Origin: Acridotheres tristis
Taxonomy: Eukaryota; Chordata; Aves; Passeriformes; Sturnidae
Length of the DNA stretch: 64,000 bases
Assembly (NCBI GenBank): GCA_037013685.1
Contig: CM072886.1
Coordinates: forward strand, 26,171,080-26,235,079
Direction of reading: 5' to 3'
Positions 37,801-50,787 of the stretch are shown in pieces (the first letter of the stretch is position 1; each line of letters opens with the position of its first letter). The notes beneath the pieces were generated by a model that saw only the letters and a program-made list of their open reading frames with translations, ran no database searches and was not told where the DNA came from. Made by a program: the position numbers and the translations under genes.

Positions 37801-40800
37801 TCTTGAAGTAATTTTCTTCTGAGAAGCCTAAGTAGAAACGGCACTGATTTCAATGAAGACAAATACACTGGTTACTCACATCTGTTCATTATGCAAAAAT
37901 GACAGAAAGTTGGTCTAACAGTTTAATGATATGTAAACATTGCAGGATTGTAAACTGTTTGATTTGATGGTTTGCATGTGCGAATTTACTGTGGTTTTGG
38001 CTTCAGTCATACAGTCTATTCCTTTCTGAAAGAAAAATAGTAAACATGATACTTCGGCCACTTACTCAAAAAACCCATTGTGAATATCATGAACATGTAT
38101 GTTTCCATTTTTTTTTAAAACAAGAAACTTGAGAGCACAAGCATAGGTAGCATAATTTTATTTATATCTTTACCCTTCCTGCACAGACAAATCAGTGACA
38201 CATAGAAAAGGCCACTGACTGCTGTCCTTTCCCTATGCAAATACTGGAAGATGCATATACTTTTAAAAATAAAAACTAAATTTTAAAATGTGATTTTGAC
38301 ATTTTTAAAGCAAACATTTGCAATGACAAATGACTAGTAATGACAGGAAGTAATAGTGTACAAAAGGAAAATAGCTGGAGCTTAGAAACCCACCATATTC
38401 AGTGTTTTTCCAATCAAAGATAACAGCATGTTAACACACTTAAGAAAAAAATAATGATTTTTTTTATTGTTTTATATTCCTTAATGAGATGAAACACCAC
38501 ATTTTAGTAGCAATAACTTCTTGTTAATGGCTATATGCAAATTTCTTCTTTATTCACCTTATGGGAAAAATAATTCTGATGAGTGGGATAACACTGGTTT
38601 CAAGAACTCATACATTCATGCAGAAATAAAATTTCAAAAATAGTATCTGAACACTTCAGCTCCATTACTGTAACCAAACCAGTAAAGAGCTCAGTTACAG
38701 CTTACAGGATAGGATGTATTTGTTAACCTTTCCCACAACACAGCATATTACCAATTGGGTAGAAAAAAGGCAGAAGCAGGTAACATTTTGGAAAGGGTTT
38801 ATAGGAAAGCTGAAAGATGGGAAAGCCATTCTGCTCCAGAGGTAAGACAGTTCTGGTTACAAGGTTTCTTCTCTGTCATTAAATTAATCCAAATTTTCAA
38901 TCATGCAAATTTCAAGAAAGGTGAATTACTGATAAAAAAATCCAGGTTGGTATTCCTTAATACATCAGGTAAATCATACATTAATACCTCATGCATCATA
39001 TACAAAACAGTTACAGGAATAACCAAAACCAAAATAACACTCTATACCTTGAAAAAATGGTAATAATTATGGGAAAACTCTGACACAAAAATTGAGAAGG
39101 TATTTTAAAGATGGATATTTCCTGCTGTAATTGCTTCAGATGGAAAACATATTTGCATATTCTTTGGCAGTAACTTAAAAATAATGGTTAAACATAATGA
39201 ACTAACACCTTCAGATGCAATATTAATGCTTCTAGTAATCCCATTTTCATGTCTGGTAATAACAGAACACATGTACCTCCATTTATATCAGAGTCATCTA
39301 TCAGGATTACAGTCATGCAGACGGAGTCTAAATTTGCCAGACACAAATAAAACAGGGAAAGAAATAGTATTTCTTTACCCAAATAATATATTTTTATTTA
39401 AAATGAAGTGACATTTGACCAGATTACACAATAGTATGAAAAAATAATATCCCATAACTATGCTAAAATAGAAATAGACAGAAAAAACCCCAAAAAACCT
39501 AACTACGGCTTAAAAAGTAACATAGCCTTTTCTTCTCTGACACAACCCTGTAAGTTACTGAGTGCATATTTTGTACAATGCATCAAAGACTAATGATAAA
39601 ACTCTTCTTACAGATGATATTTCTTTGATTCTTCACTACTTCTGATAGCACTGAATATTCAACAGCATAAAATAGGCTGTATATGAACTACTAAAGCCAG
39701 TATCTCTGAAAACACATGACCTAAAGGATATTGAAGAATTAATCAAAATTAATTAAAGTAGGACTTGAAAGAGATTAGTTAAACTTTATTAACATTTTGC
39801 ATGGCTATCCTTATTCAGAATGAAAGAGAAAATTCTCGACAAATAGAATTAAGACCACTTTAACTTTGAATAAGAGGATTCACTGACATATCTAATATAG
39901 TTTAAGTAATTAGTTTTGCACTTAATTTGGATTGACTTTGGAAAGTGTCTTCATGCATATAAGCAAAGTAAACAAAAAGTGAAACATTATATGCCTTAAG
40001 CTGAAAATCTCCTATTCTTTTAACTTGATGCTATAGTAGACTTGTACCACAGGGATAGAAGTTCAATAATTCTAATAAAGACTCCAGCAGAGTACCCAAA
40101 CACTGCCTAACAACAGGAGTAAAATTTTCCTACTGCTTGACAGGTAGTTGAAGCATTTTCATGGTTCATTTGCTAATGTAGTCTTACTGAGAATGATAAG
40201 GAACAGAGAATACAAGTGCATTGATCATAACCAAGCAAAGTTGCCTCCTAGTGTCAAATAAGCCAATCAAATGTCATCTTGATATGAAAGAAAAAATAAG
40301 TTTGATGATAGGCTACGGTCCCATTGAGAATAAAATCGATATTAGTCATGGGACCAAGTGAGATCAATATGTCAAACCAATAGGCCATTTTAGCAGGATG
40401 GAGAGAGAAGGGGAAAAGTGCTGACAGAGCAATTTGGAAAAAGAGGACAGTGAGAACCTTGAGGGTGAGATAACTTGAAAATTCACACTCTATTTCTGAA
40501 AACACTTGTCAAAAGCACCGAGTCACTTTAAAAATACTTCCAAGATCAACAGAGCATTCTCATAAACTTTTCCCAATTAAGCCACAATTCATATAGTGAA
40601 AAATTTACATACAAGTATGACTTCCAGAAAAAAGATTAAAAATACTTCTTCTATTTGTTTTTAAAATGTTACAGAAGCTCTACTGTGTTTAAAAGTGAAG
40701 AAAAATCTTTTCACAAACTTTAGGAATAGTGATGGTGTTATTTGAATATTGGTAAAGGTAGGATTTAAAATTCATGAATTTGAAAATGTAGCGTATTTAT

Positions 40801-43800
40801 TGCAATGTGTCTTTATTATTATTCAAAAAACAACATGTTTTATTAATGATGGGAAATTATTCTACTATTTTTTCACTGCTGAGTATTCTCAGGAAAATTT
40901 TAACTTCATCATATGTGGACGCACAGAGACTGTTGCAGCCTTCTCAAAGGTTTCACAGGTATTTTATTGTAAGTGCTGTTATACACATTTCCCCCTCCCA
41001 GCCAATAAGATCAACATAACCTGGAGAAGAGGTTTGGGAAGGGCAATGGAATGTCAATGACTTCAAATTAGAGAGGATATTTCTGATGTGCTGATCTGAA
41101 CTAGACTAACATTCAGGGATATGAGTTAGTAACAGAAGCATGAAAAGGAAATAATAGGCAAAAAAAGAATAGTAACATGAAAACAATGTGACAGTTCCAC
41201 TAATGTCAGTAGAATGACAGTGCTCACCACAATCTTTTCAACAATTCCCTACACTGAGGTACAAGTCTGCATATTTTCAGCAGCTACCTTAAATGGCCTG
41301 TTTTTTCAAGAAAAAACAAGACTTTCACAAACTTCAGGCTTCTCATTTTCAGCATAAACATTATCTTTGGTTGATAAAGTTATACATTTAAGCTAGAAAA
41401 CTCCAAAAAAGTAGCATCATAAATGGGTTCATATATACTTCAGCAGTGCAGTATGTTCCTAGAATTTGGCCACCAGCATCGCAACATTATTCTTCTCTGT
41501 AATGGAAAAGCTTACCTCACAGATGAAGAGAATGATTAATGGTCTGCACCTGACAGAATATTAAGTGAATTTTTCAGTTGGTCAATTATGTAGTATTTCA
41601 CTACTATACCACGAATTTGCAGCAAGTTTACAAAACCGTGTGTTCATATGCATTGTCATACCTCTTGCCACACAAAGACACATGAAACTCAAAAGAGGGT
41701 TTAAGAGAATCAGAAAAATTATTTTATATGGCAAAAAGATGATTGCAAACATTTTCTTTGCATTATTCATCCAGCTGCAGCTAGTAAAGAGTTGTCACTC
41801 TCTATGTAATCTGACAGCTCAATTCAATCACAGTTAAAACATAGGACCCAAGAGGTGTAAGAGAGATCACTGCCACTGTCATGTTTACACATTTCTGAGA
41901 AATGGTTTTTAAATTAATTTCGTGGATGCTTTTGTCTGTGTCCTACTACTAGCAGATAAAATGCAGTCTTTGGAGAACATATTTTTATCCAACTTGCAAT
42001 GAATATCTTCTCATCATTATGAGTGGAAGGCACAGCGTGCCTTTAGGGACCTTAGACTGTGAATTAATCTCCACTTTTGGAAACATTTTCATAGCTGATT
42101 CCTCCCAAGAAGACTAAAACTAACCCATCCTTTTGACTTTTCCTTTCTGCTAGCCTCTAAGTGTATGGATTCAGAGAAGGAGCTGTCAGGAGAGCAACCA
42201 GAGGTAATTACCAGTACATCTCATAAATGTATGCTGTGGAAGGAAATACAATGGCATTGTCACAAATAAACCAAAAAAACCCATGAGCACCTCTGCAAGT
42301 ATAGGGACATTACAACTTTTTTACTGTTAATAAGTTATGCAAGCTAATGTTCTAAAGTCACAGAAATCAGAGATTTCACTGTAGATTGACATCTACTCAC
42401 AGAAATCTATTGTACCCTAAGAATGGGGTTCTTTTTCACTACTGGCTTCCCAGAAGCCTCCCACAATTTATAAGATGCTTCTAGCTTATGTAATTCTTTT
42501 TCCCCTCTTTAAGTAAAACCCCTCAATCCTGAGACACCCAGAACAAGAGATTTCATGTACTTTCTATACCTTTGTTTCTGTAGTTCCTAATATCTTTTGT
42601 CTGGAAAACACTCATGCAGCAATTTGCTATTCATAAAATATTATTAGTACCAGTAAAGGATGTCTAAATAAAATTAGACCCAAACATCTGATAATTCCTA
42701 GGGCAAGATTTACACACTTAATCCAAAAGTTACTCCCAAAACTATATCAAGAAACCAAACAATAAATGCCAAAATGAAAGCTGCCTTTGTATAATGCAGT
42801 TTTTTTAACTGTACAATTACATGCTTATTATTTTTCCACTGGGTCCCTTCCTCCTTCAGTTCACAGATCGGAAACTCCTTAATGAGGAGCTATTTGGTAT
42901 TTTTAGTTTTATTCTCTTTGTTCAAGTCATGAGGCTATGTTTTATTTACCACACACTAATTAAAAGTGTTATTAAAACAGAATTGGCATTTTTCCTAAGA
43001 TCTTTCTGTCATGACTATCAGACACCCACCAGCACAGTGTTATTTTCAGAACACTGAAGATGTGACGGGTCAGCATTGTTTATATTTTGCTGATGCTGAA
43101 CAAAAGCAGAGAAAAATTAAACCCTGAAGAATAGGACAACTAAGGTTAGTTGTTTCACAGACATTGCATTCATTACTACAAAATGCCCACTTAATCACCA
43201 AAGGAGATTTATCTGTCTCACAAATAAGTGGCGGGTTCTGTAGAGAAAATGTCATGTTGGCACAATTAAATAATTAAGTGCTTCTTTCTGATGCATTCAC
43301 CTAAGGACTGGACAAACTTGATTTCCTAATGTTTGAGGGCTTGCCTTTGAAAACTAAAATATGAAACTTATATTTATTTCCAGTTTTCTAGGGTCAAACA
43401 GAAGTCAAATGATAAATAATATTTCTGCCATGGGTGTTGCACTGATGCTGGAAACTGCTGCTCTGTCTGATGATCTCATGAGACAATAGCAGAAGAACTA
43501 AAATTCATTGCATTCCGGCCCTAGTAGCTATGAATTTTCTTTCTTCCCCATTCTGTGGCTTCTTATCCAGCTTTATTTTCTCCAGACACTAATCCTAGTC
43601 TGACACCTCATTGTCCTTTTCACCCAGCCCTGCCCAATTCTTTCCAGATGCTTGTCAAATCCTCCCATAGGTTGACCCTTAGCAGATTAAACATCTCACA
43701 AAAGTAATTCCTAATGCTTGTCATATAGAGACATTTTGTAACTTTGAGTTCTTTAGCTGGTCTCAGGATATTGCCCTGGAGGAAACCAGAGTCAAATCCT

Positions 43801-45367
43801 GCCTTTCCCCAGCTTTCAACCTAATTGCTTGACCAGAACAAGTTTCTTCCTCTTGTCTTGCCCTTTTACACCAAGTCCCAGGTAGGAATATCTATTTCCC
43901 TCTGCTGGGGTAGTGGCTATGTAGAGTCACAAAATACCTGCACTCCAAAATCCAAAATCTGGGAACACTGGAGAGACTGGTATCAATTGTTTACTTTGAT
44001 TTTGAGTAGTCATTGTGTCTGAGCATGTTTCAGTTTGAAGTTTCTTAAGTATTCAGGGAAGATACTTCTTGTACTGTGCACAAAAGTCGCAAGATTTGCA
44101 AAATGACACGGATTATTTTAAGGCTCTAAGTGGCCACTGGAACAGTTTTCTTGTGAAATCAAGTATTTTTTTGGCAGATAAGAGTTATTTTTCATTAATC
44201 AGTACTCAAAACAAATTATGGTCTATGAGAAAAGTCAGACAATGAGCTGCTCCAGGCTAGAAGTACTGGGAGTAAAAGTCCAATTTATTCTGTCTCACCA
44301 TGACTAGCTCATGATGATGGTTTTATCCTCACCATTTATCAACACAGTGGTTTCACAGCTTTAAAATTTGATAACATTTATTTAGAAAATGGACCATAAG
44401 TATGCAGGTTGTTGTAAAATATAAATAGGCCTATGCAACATTTTCTCGGATGGAAAACTGACTCTCATCAAACCTAGGGAGAAAATTCTGTCTTAGAACA
44501 GTTTATGATAAAGATTAATGAGTAGTGCTGTGTCATATAATCTTCTGAGAAAGTGGTACTTAATGTACAGCTATATAGCATTATATATATAACAGAATTA
44601 GATGTAAAATTATCTCTTCTAAATATGTTTTGTAAAAATATTTCAAATATTTTCTGGGTATATTCTTGGGAGTTAACAAGTTTACACACAAATCCAAAAC
44701 CAAAGGAGTTCAATATAGTTCTAGAAATCCTGTTTCATAATCCATCCATAACTCTCTAACCCCTTTTTTCTTTCTTGTTTCATAATAGCATAATTTTAAG
44801 TGATAAATGGAAAAACTCTACAGCATTAAATTGACCTTCCTAAAAAATCCTAATTGCTATGAAGTGTACCTACAATTATCCTCTCTGTATTCTTACCATG
44901 ATGAAGCTTGAAGCCTAATCAGAAATGGGTTCCTGCAGTGCTGAATATTACATAAATCAAAACGTATGCATCAAAATCCCTCCCTTCTAATTTAGTCACA
45001 TACTGTTCTTGCAATATCCTATTGCTTGTGCCATCAAAACCAAAAAGAAAGTTACTAAGAATATGGATCATATTAAACATTGTACTCTCTCGGATACATT
45101 TTCAAAATATTTGCACTTTCCACTCCAGCAACCTCTACTCCTACAAGTCCAATAAATTTGACACGAGTGCAGCATTACAGTTTAGAAGTAAACAGGTCAA
45201 AATACACAGGTCAAAAACTTGTCTGACCAGACAGTCACATTCACTAGAAAATCATTCTGGTAATTAGGTTGGCCCATCTGTTTTTACCTTAATTACATTA
45301 TTTATGGACATTAAGGTCTCATTAGGCATTGTCCATACCAAGTGCAACTCCATCTTCAAAAATATCT

Positions 45368-45410
45368 TATAAATATATATATAAACATATGATAAATATA
45401 TATATATAAA
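45368..45410. repeat. TA-rich simple repeat
   Basis: Interrupted (TA)n tract in the long D-E intron. Confidence 0.8.
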
Positions 45411-48400
45411 TCAAGGGTCTATTGCACTGTCATAAGTGCTAAGTGTTTACTGGACTATGCAGATGAAACGCTGGCTTTGTTTTATTTATCTCTTTAACTG
45501 ATATCATATATCAAATTACAGGCAAACTATTAGAGATATGCTTAAAGAAAGTTATGTGTTTAATTCTTTCCATATAACTACATTACTACGTTACATAAAT
45601 ACTAAAAGCATCCATTCTTTTATGAAACTCAGTAATGACATGCCACTTTCTTAATGTTAAGATGAGAGACAAAAAGGAATTGGTGTCATCAATTAAACGT
45701 GACCTTTTATTGACAGAAGAGTTATTAATTATCAAACTGATATTATTCTGAGACTTCAATGAGACAGTTTAAGCAGTATACTGTCCTCTTGTTTTTTCTT
45801 ATATTCCTTTATATTAAATAAAGCAAATCTTGTTAAAAATAAATGCTTTAAAAGTCCAATGGTCTGAAACATAATGGCCTGAGAGTGTCAGTTTTAATGT
45901 CCTTTAAATTCACTATACTTTTCCCTCACTAAGAAATTCTTAAATATACCAAGCATCCAAGAAACATATTCAAAAGTTCCTTACATTAGCAGAAAAATTA
46001 AAGGAAAGGAAGGAATGACTTGGGTTTCATAGCCTATGTGTTTACAGTGAGGAACAAAGTATGCATCTTACATTTAATTTAAATGCTTCAGATGTCCATC
46101 CTAAAAGCTGTCAGCAGCAAAGAACAGTTTAAAACAATGCTGTTATGATATTAGCTAGGAAACAAATATTGGGAAATGATGACTAATACCAACATAACCA
46201 AGTTCCAGTAAGCATAAGGCACTATGAGCTCAAAGGAACTATCATTAGCTACTGTATTTTTCTGCTAATTGACTGCTAAGCATTGACCAGATTTTGATCT
46301 GGGTTTCCTTACAGGCATAACTGAATAATTCAATGTAATTTGAATTTGAATCTGGCTCTTAGTTCTTGGAAAAGAACTAAGTCATAGAATGACACAAAGT
46401 GGTATTTTCTTTTCTAAATAATCATCATAAAATCCAACCAGTCTGATGGTTTCTTCATCCAATGCATAAAGCTGCACAATAGAAATGTCAGAAAAGTAGA
46501 CTCTTTACATGTGGGCACATCTATATACCCAGGTCCATTGAATCTCTTATTGCTTACCATCATGAAAATAAATGACAACCAGAAGACCGCTCAGTTAGCA
46601 TTTGAATCAAACCATAAAGAAAGATGCAATTCTGAAACCAGACAAAATATTTTAAATTAAAATGGTTGCACCAGCCACACTTAGTTTTTTCCTGAAATTT
46701 ATTCTACATTATTTCATTAGCTGCTTATTGTAAGATGATAAAAAGCCACAACCAAAAAATTAAGGAAGGAAATTGAGATATCGATCAGGAAATTATAGAA
46801 GAAAATTTAAACCAGATGAAGAAATTTTATAAGATTTAAAGTAAAATTCAACAAAAATAAGAGAAGAGGTATTTCAGAAATAAATAAATATTTCTAACTC
46901 TTTTGGAAAACAATAAGGCAAATAAAACATAGGATGTTTTATTGCTGAAGTATGGTGTCTTCTGTTAGTCTCATTAGCTGAGAAAAAACACAGATAAAGG
47001 ACAGGTATCCTGGAAATGTCTTCTGTTCCATTTTGGTCATTACAGTGTTTCATCTCCAGACAAAGTAGCTAGACTAATTGGTTTGTAAGGTGGCTAAATG
47101 AAACAGATGAGTCTACCTTCTATATCTTTTAATTAACACCACCGCTTTGCCCCCAGTATTGCAAAACTGGTAAAATCCTCCTATTTATATTAGAAAATAT
47201 TGATGCCAGTGGTGGTTTGAATTTGGACTTCAGTCTCAGAAAACCAGACCTGTGTCACCCACCCCTATACAGGTGCCAGATAGGAACTTGTGGTGCTCAG
47301 CTACATCAGCATGCACCTCTGCCTACACACCTTCAGCAGCAATTTTGCTACTTCAGAGTTTCAGGAATTTACATATACACCAAGAGCCTTGGTGTTGCCA
47401 TGGCTCCCTCTTCAAGGCAAGTGACTCTCAGCTGTGAGGCAGAAGATGGCAACGAGCCCACTCCTGTCTGTCCCCTGTAGAGTTACCATAACCTAACAAT
47501 TAGTGAGCTTCAACACGATCCAGAAGAAATCTGCTTCAAAAGCGAGATATGTTTTGTAACGCAGCAGTACAAAGCCCAGTATACTATAAAGGCTGTAAAC
47601 CAATTTATTATTTACAAATTCTTAGAAAATGAGCAAGTCATTTCAGGTGACTATGTGAGGATCAGAGATACACTACAGCCAATGACAGTACCTGAGCTAC
47701 AGCCTTCAGCCCAAAGACAAAATAAGAAAAACGAGTGAACAAGCATGTTAAGGTATTTCATCAGTAGTTAATATTGCAGATATTTATGTTAGAAATTATT
47801 TTTCCTCATTAACATATGAGTAGAGCTAATATGTCTGTTAACAAAATGGAGAAGCAGATAGCTTTCCCACTATGGACTTTGAATAATGCAGAGATTTTTG
47901 AAACTGTATTCTTCATAGACTGTCATAGCTACAGAGAAATAGAGCAAATTCATCTGTTCTAAAATTATTCTTCTGAGTGGGAACTGTGTTAATGCACTTA
48001 GTAAGAGATACTATATACACAGGTATGTGCATGTGTATGCATGATTTGCATATATAACCTATACAACAAAAAGATGAACATCAATTTATTTTTAAAACAT
48101 TATTCTATCATTATCAAAAGTTAATCTGTAGAATGGAAGACGAAGAACAGATGTCCAATTATTAAAATTAGGTATACAGTGAAGGAATTCTGATAACTTT
48201 CTGTCCAGTCTAGGAGCTTCCACAACCAAAAGGTGGGTTTTTTCACCTAAAATCTCCATTTTAATATTTCCTGGAAGATTTACCAAGAATATTTATTCTG
48301 AAAATATTCTCTCCGCAATAAAAGAACTGAAGTTCCATTTATATAATACATCAAAGTTCATTATAGCCTCTGCAATGACAACCTGGGGTACTGAATGTCA

Positions 48401-50583
48401 TACTTTTTTCAGCCTGAATGAAAATTCTGATTACTGCCATCCACTGTGGAAAGAGTGACAATCACAGGCCTCCAGCAATGAGACAGGAGGATAACCTATT
48501 GTTTGCTGTTGTCTCAAAGGCTGTAATGACTCTTATCTAAACACTAAAATGAAGAGAAAAGCTAATTCCAATTATGTGAAACAACTTCACAAACACTGCT
48601 GCTTAATTCTAATTGTGAAACCAAACATCCAGGTCAAGACATATTATCCCAATTAATCATGCTTAAGATATATAGAACAATGCAACCGTGCACAGGAAGA
48701 GAAGCTACTAATCAGTGTTGGGTTTATTTTACATTAAAGCTACAGAGCTTTGTCCATTTAGAGTACAGTGCTTAGTCTGAAATATACACTACCAGCCTTT
48801 TCCATTTCATAAAGCAGAAGCCAAGGCCACAATACGCTCTTTTTTTGGGTACATTTAAATCCCTTCATTTCAACCTTTCCCATCCAGATACTTTAAGATT
48901 TAAGACTGGCTTAATACCTAATAATAATTAGAAGAAGAACTCTTGAGGAGACTGAAGATAATATTATCAAGCAAAAATTATTTTTTGAGTAACATAGCAA
49001 CCTTATGCAATAGTTAATGCTTTCCATACTGTTTCCCTTCAGGGTTATTTTACCTGTAAAACTGCAATGTATAATGCCATATAATTCAGAAAGGCAGGGA
49101 CAAAAACCAAATACTGGAAGTAAAAAAGTTAAACACAAATCTTCAAAGTCAAATTTGGCCAAAATGAAAGTCCATGAAGCACCAAGAGCAAACCCCATGA
49201 GTATCAATAGAAAATATCATATACATAAGAGACATCTCAAAGTTTAATGGCTCAATTGCATGCTGCTAATATACAATAAGTTATAGTCAATATAAATTAT
49301 TATATTACAATTTGGAAATAAATTAGGTTAGATGTGTGAGAAAATGCACTCCTCAAAATAAAGGTAAGCCAAACTAATCATAATCTAATAAAGCAAAACT
49401 ACTGTATTTTTATTTTATAGATTTTTTTTAAGCATCTTCACAATTATTTAGGAAACACCTTGATTTATGAGGAAAAGGCCATTTTTCATCCAAAAATGTA
49501 TACAAATAACTCTGCAAACAGTTTCAGTGCTATTGCCAAGAAATTATTAAATTTCAAAGGGAAATGTTTTGAGTTAAGGACATAAAATATGGTAGATTGA
49601 ATTGTAATTCTAGGCTAATCTCTTTCTGAGCTGTAAAAATAGTTACTAGCTCTCTTAGGTGTATGCAGGAAAATAAAGCTTACATTCTAACTCTAAGCAT
49701 TTCAGTTTAAGCCCCAAAACTTAATTACAACCAAAACTCTTCAGCATGAAAGCTCAAGATTTAAATATCTCTATAATCAGTTGTTATTACTGATTTAATT
49801 TCAAAATATTTTCTGCAGCTGTTAACACTCATCAGAGGTGTCCTCTTACTTAATCCTCTGTTGGAACTTAGAAGCCGCTTACCATACCACACTGCAGTCA
49901 ATACAATTATTTTAATTTATATGCTGCTCTAGACTATAATATCAGTAATGAATAAGGACTATTCTCACAACAGTAATTCATGAATCTTCACTAGATTAAA
50001 GTATTCTGTAAGCAGCTTTCAAAATTGGCTTTTATGACTATGTGATGCAAGATCTGTTTTGTCTCACAGAAGATAATTGAATAATGGTGGTATTTTTTTT
50101 GACCTTTTGAAGAAGCAAGACAGCTTGGACTGTCAACCCAACTCCATAACACACATCAAACCATCCTTTTTAATAAACACATTATTATTTTTCTTCCAGC
50201 TATACTTACTGCAATGCATCTTTGCTCACATTCTATTTGTTTCTGGGCTCAGAGGATCAGCTTTGTTAGTGGGATTACATCAGGGAATTCAGTCAAGCCA
50301 CTGCAGGCAAGAATCTGATCTACTGGCAAACAATAGCTGTTTTCTATTTAATTTTCTGTAAATCACTTTGTGAAGCTTTGAAAACCCACATAGTGCAGGT
50401 GAAGGAGCCTGGTCGTAGAGGAATTGGAGGTCTTAGCCTTCCTCTGCAGTATTAATGGACATTTATATCTATTCCAGACAGCTTGGTTTTAAGGATCAAG
50501 AAAGCTGAGAACAAAAACTGATACCCTTTTGGATGACATTTAACTCCAGCTGGTGTGGATGTAGTAAAAAGCATCCATCTTAC

Positions 50584-50787
50584 CATCGCTGTTGACGCAG
50601 ACGACAACAGGAACCTGTGTGCCAGGGCCACATGGCTTTTCATTGTCAGGAATGCATTCCTCCAGCCCCGTGATTCTCCAGTCATAGCAAGAGGGCTCTT
50701 CACATGGGATGGCTTCCAACAGGTGAGGGCAATTTCCCGTTCCTCCTGTAGGCTCATTGGTGATGCGACGCTTCCGTAGTTTAAAGC
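50584..50787 (-). CDS. THSD7A: THSD7A exon D: end of one TSP1 module and start of the next
   Basis: This 204-nt exon (phase 1 to phase 1, 67 whole residues) follows the acceptor gtttcag and ends at GTAAGA. It opens with the basic strand FKLRKRRITNEPTGG, then NCPHLLEAIPCEEPSC closes one module. YDWRITGLEECIPDNE starts the next, and CGPGTQVPVVVCVNSDG is the Cys-Gly strand. The arrangement shows that module borders lie inside exons rather than at exon ends. After NEPTGG the peptide reads TGNC. Human THSD7A, as I recall it, has about three more residues there. The exon is otherwise strongly conserved and has no sequon. Confidence 0.96.

Larger units (their letters stand above)
30915..50583 (-). 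other. THSD7A: intron D-E (19,669 bp, the longest in the window)
   Basis: Long AT-rich intron. One CR1 fragment was recognised at about 33725-34170. A TA-rich tract lies at 45368-45410 and an A-rich tract at 34780-34845. Short open frames, for example 31154-31531, 37349-37642, 47217-47480 and 48911-49207, show no known domain. A stretch at 47200-47740 is GC-richer and holds two consecutive open frames without a clear identity. No nested gene is supported. Confidence 0.75.

Noticed and set aside
48911..49207. 98-codon hydrophobic minus-strand open frame
   Set aside because: Hydrophobicity is explained by AT-rich composition; no domain or splice context was seen.
50555..50779. 74-codon plus-strand open frame
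   Set aside because: Antisense shadow of exon D.
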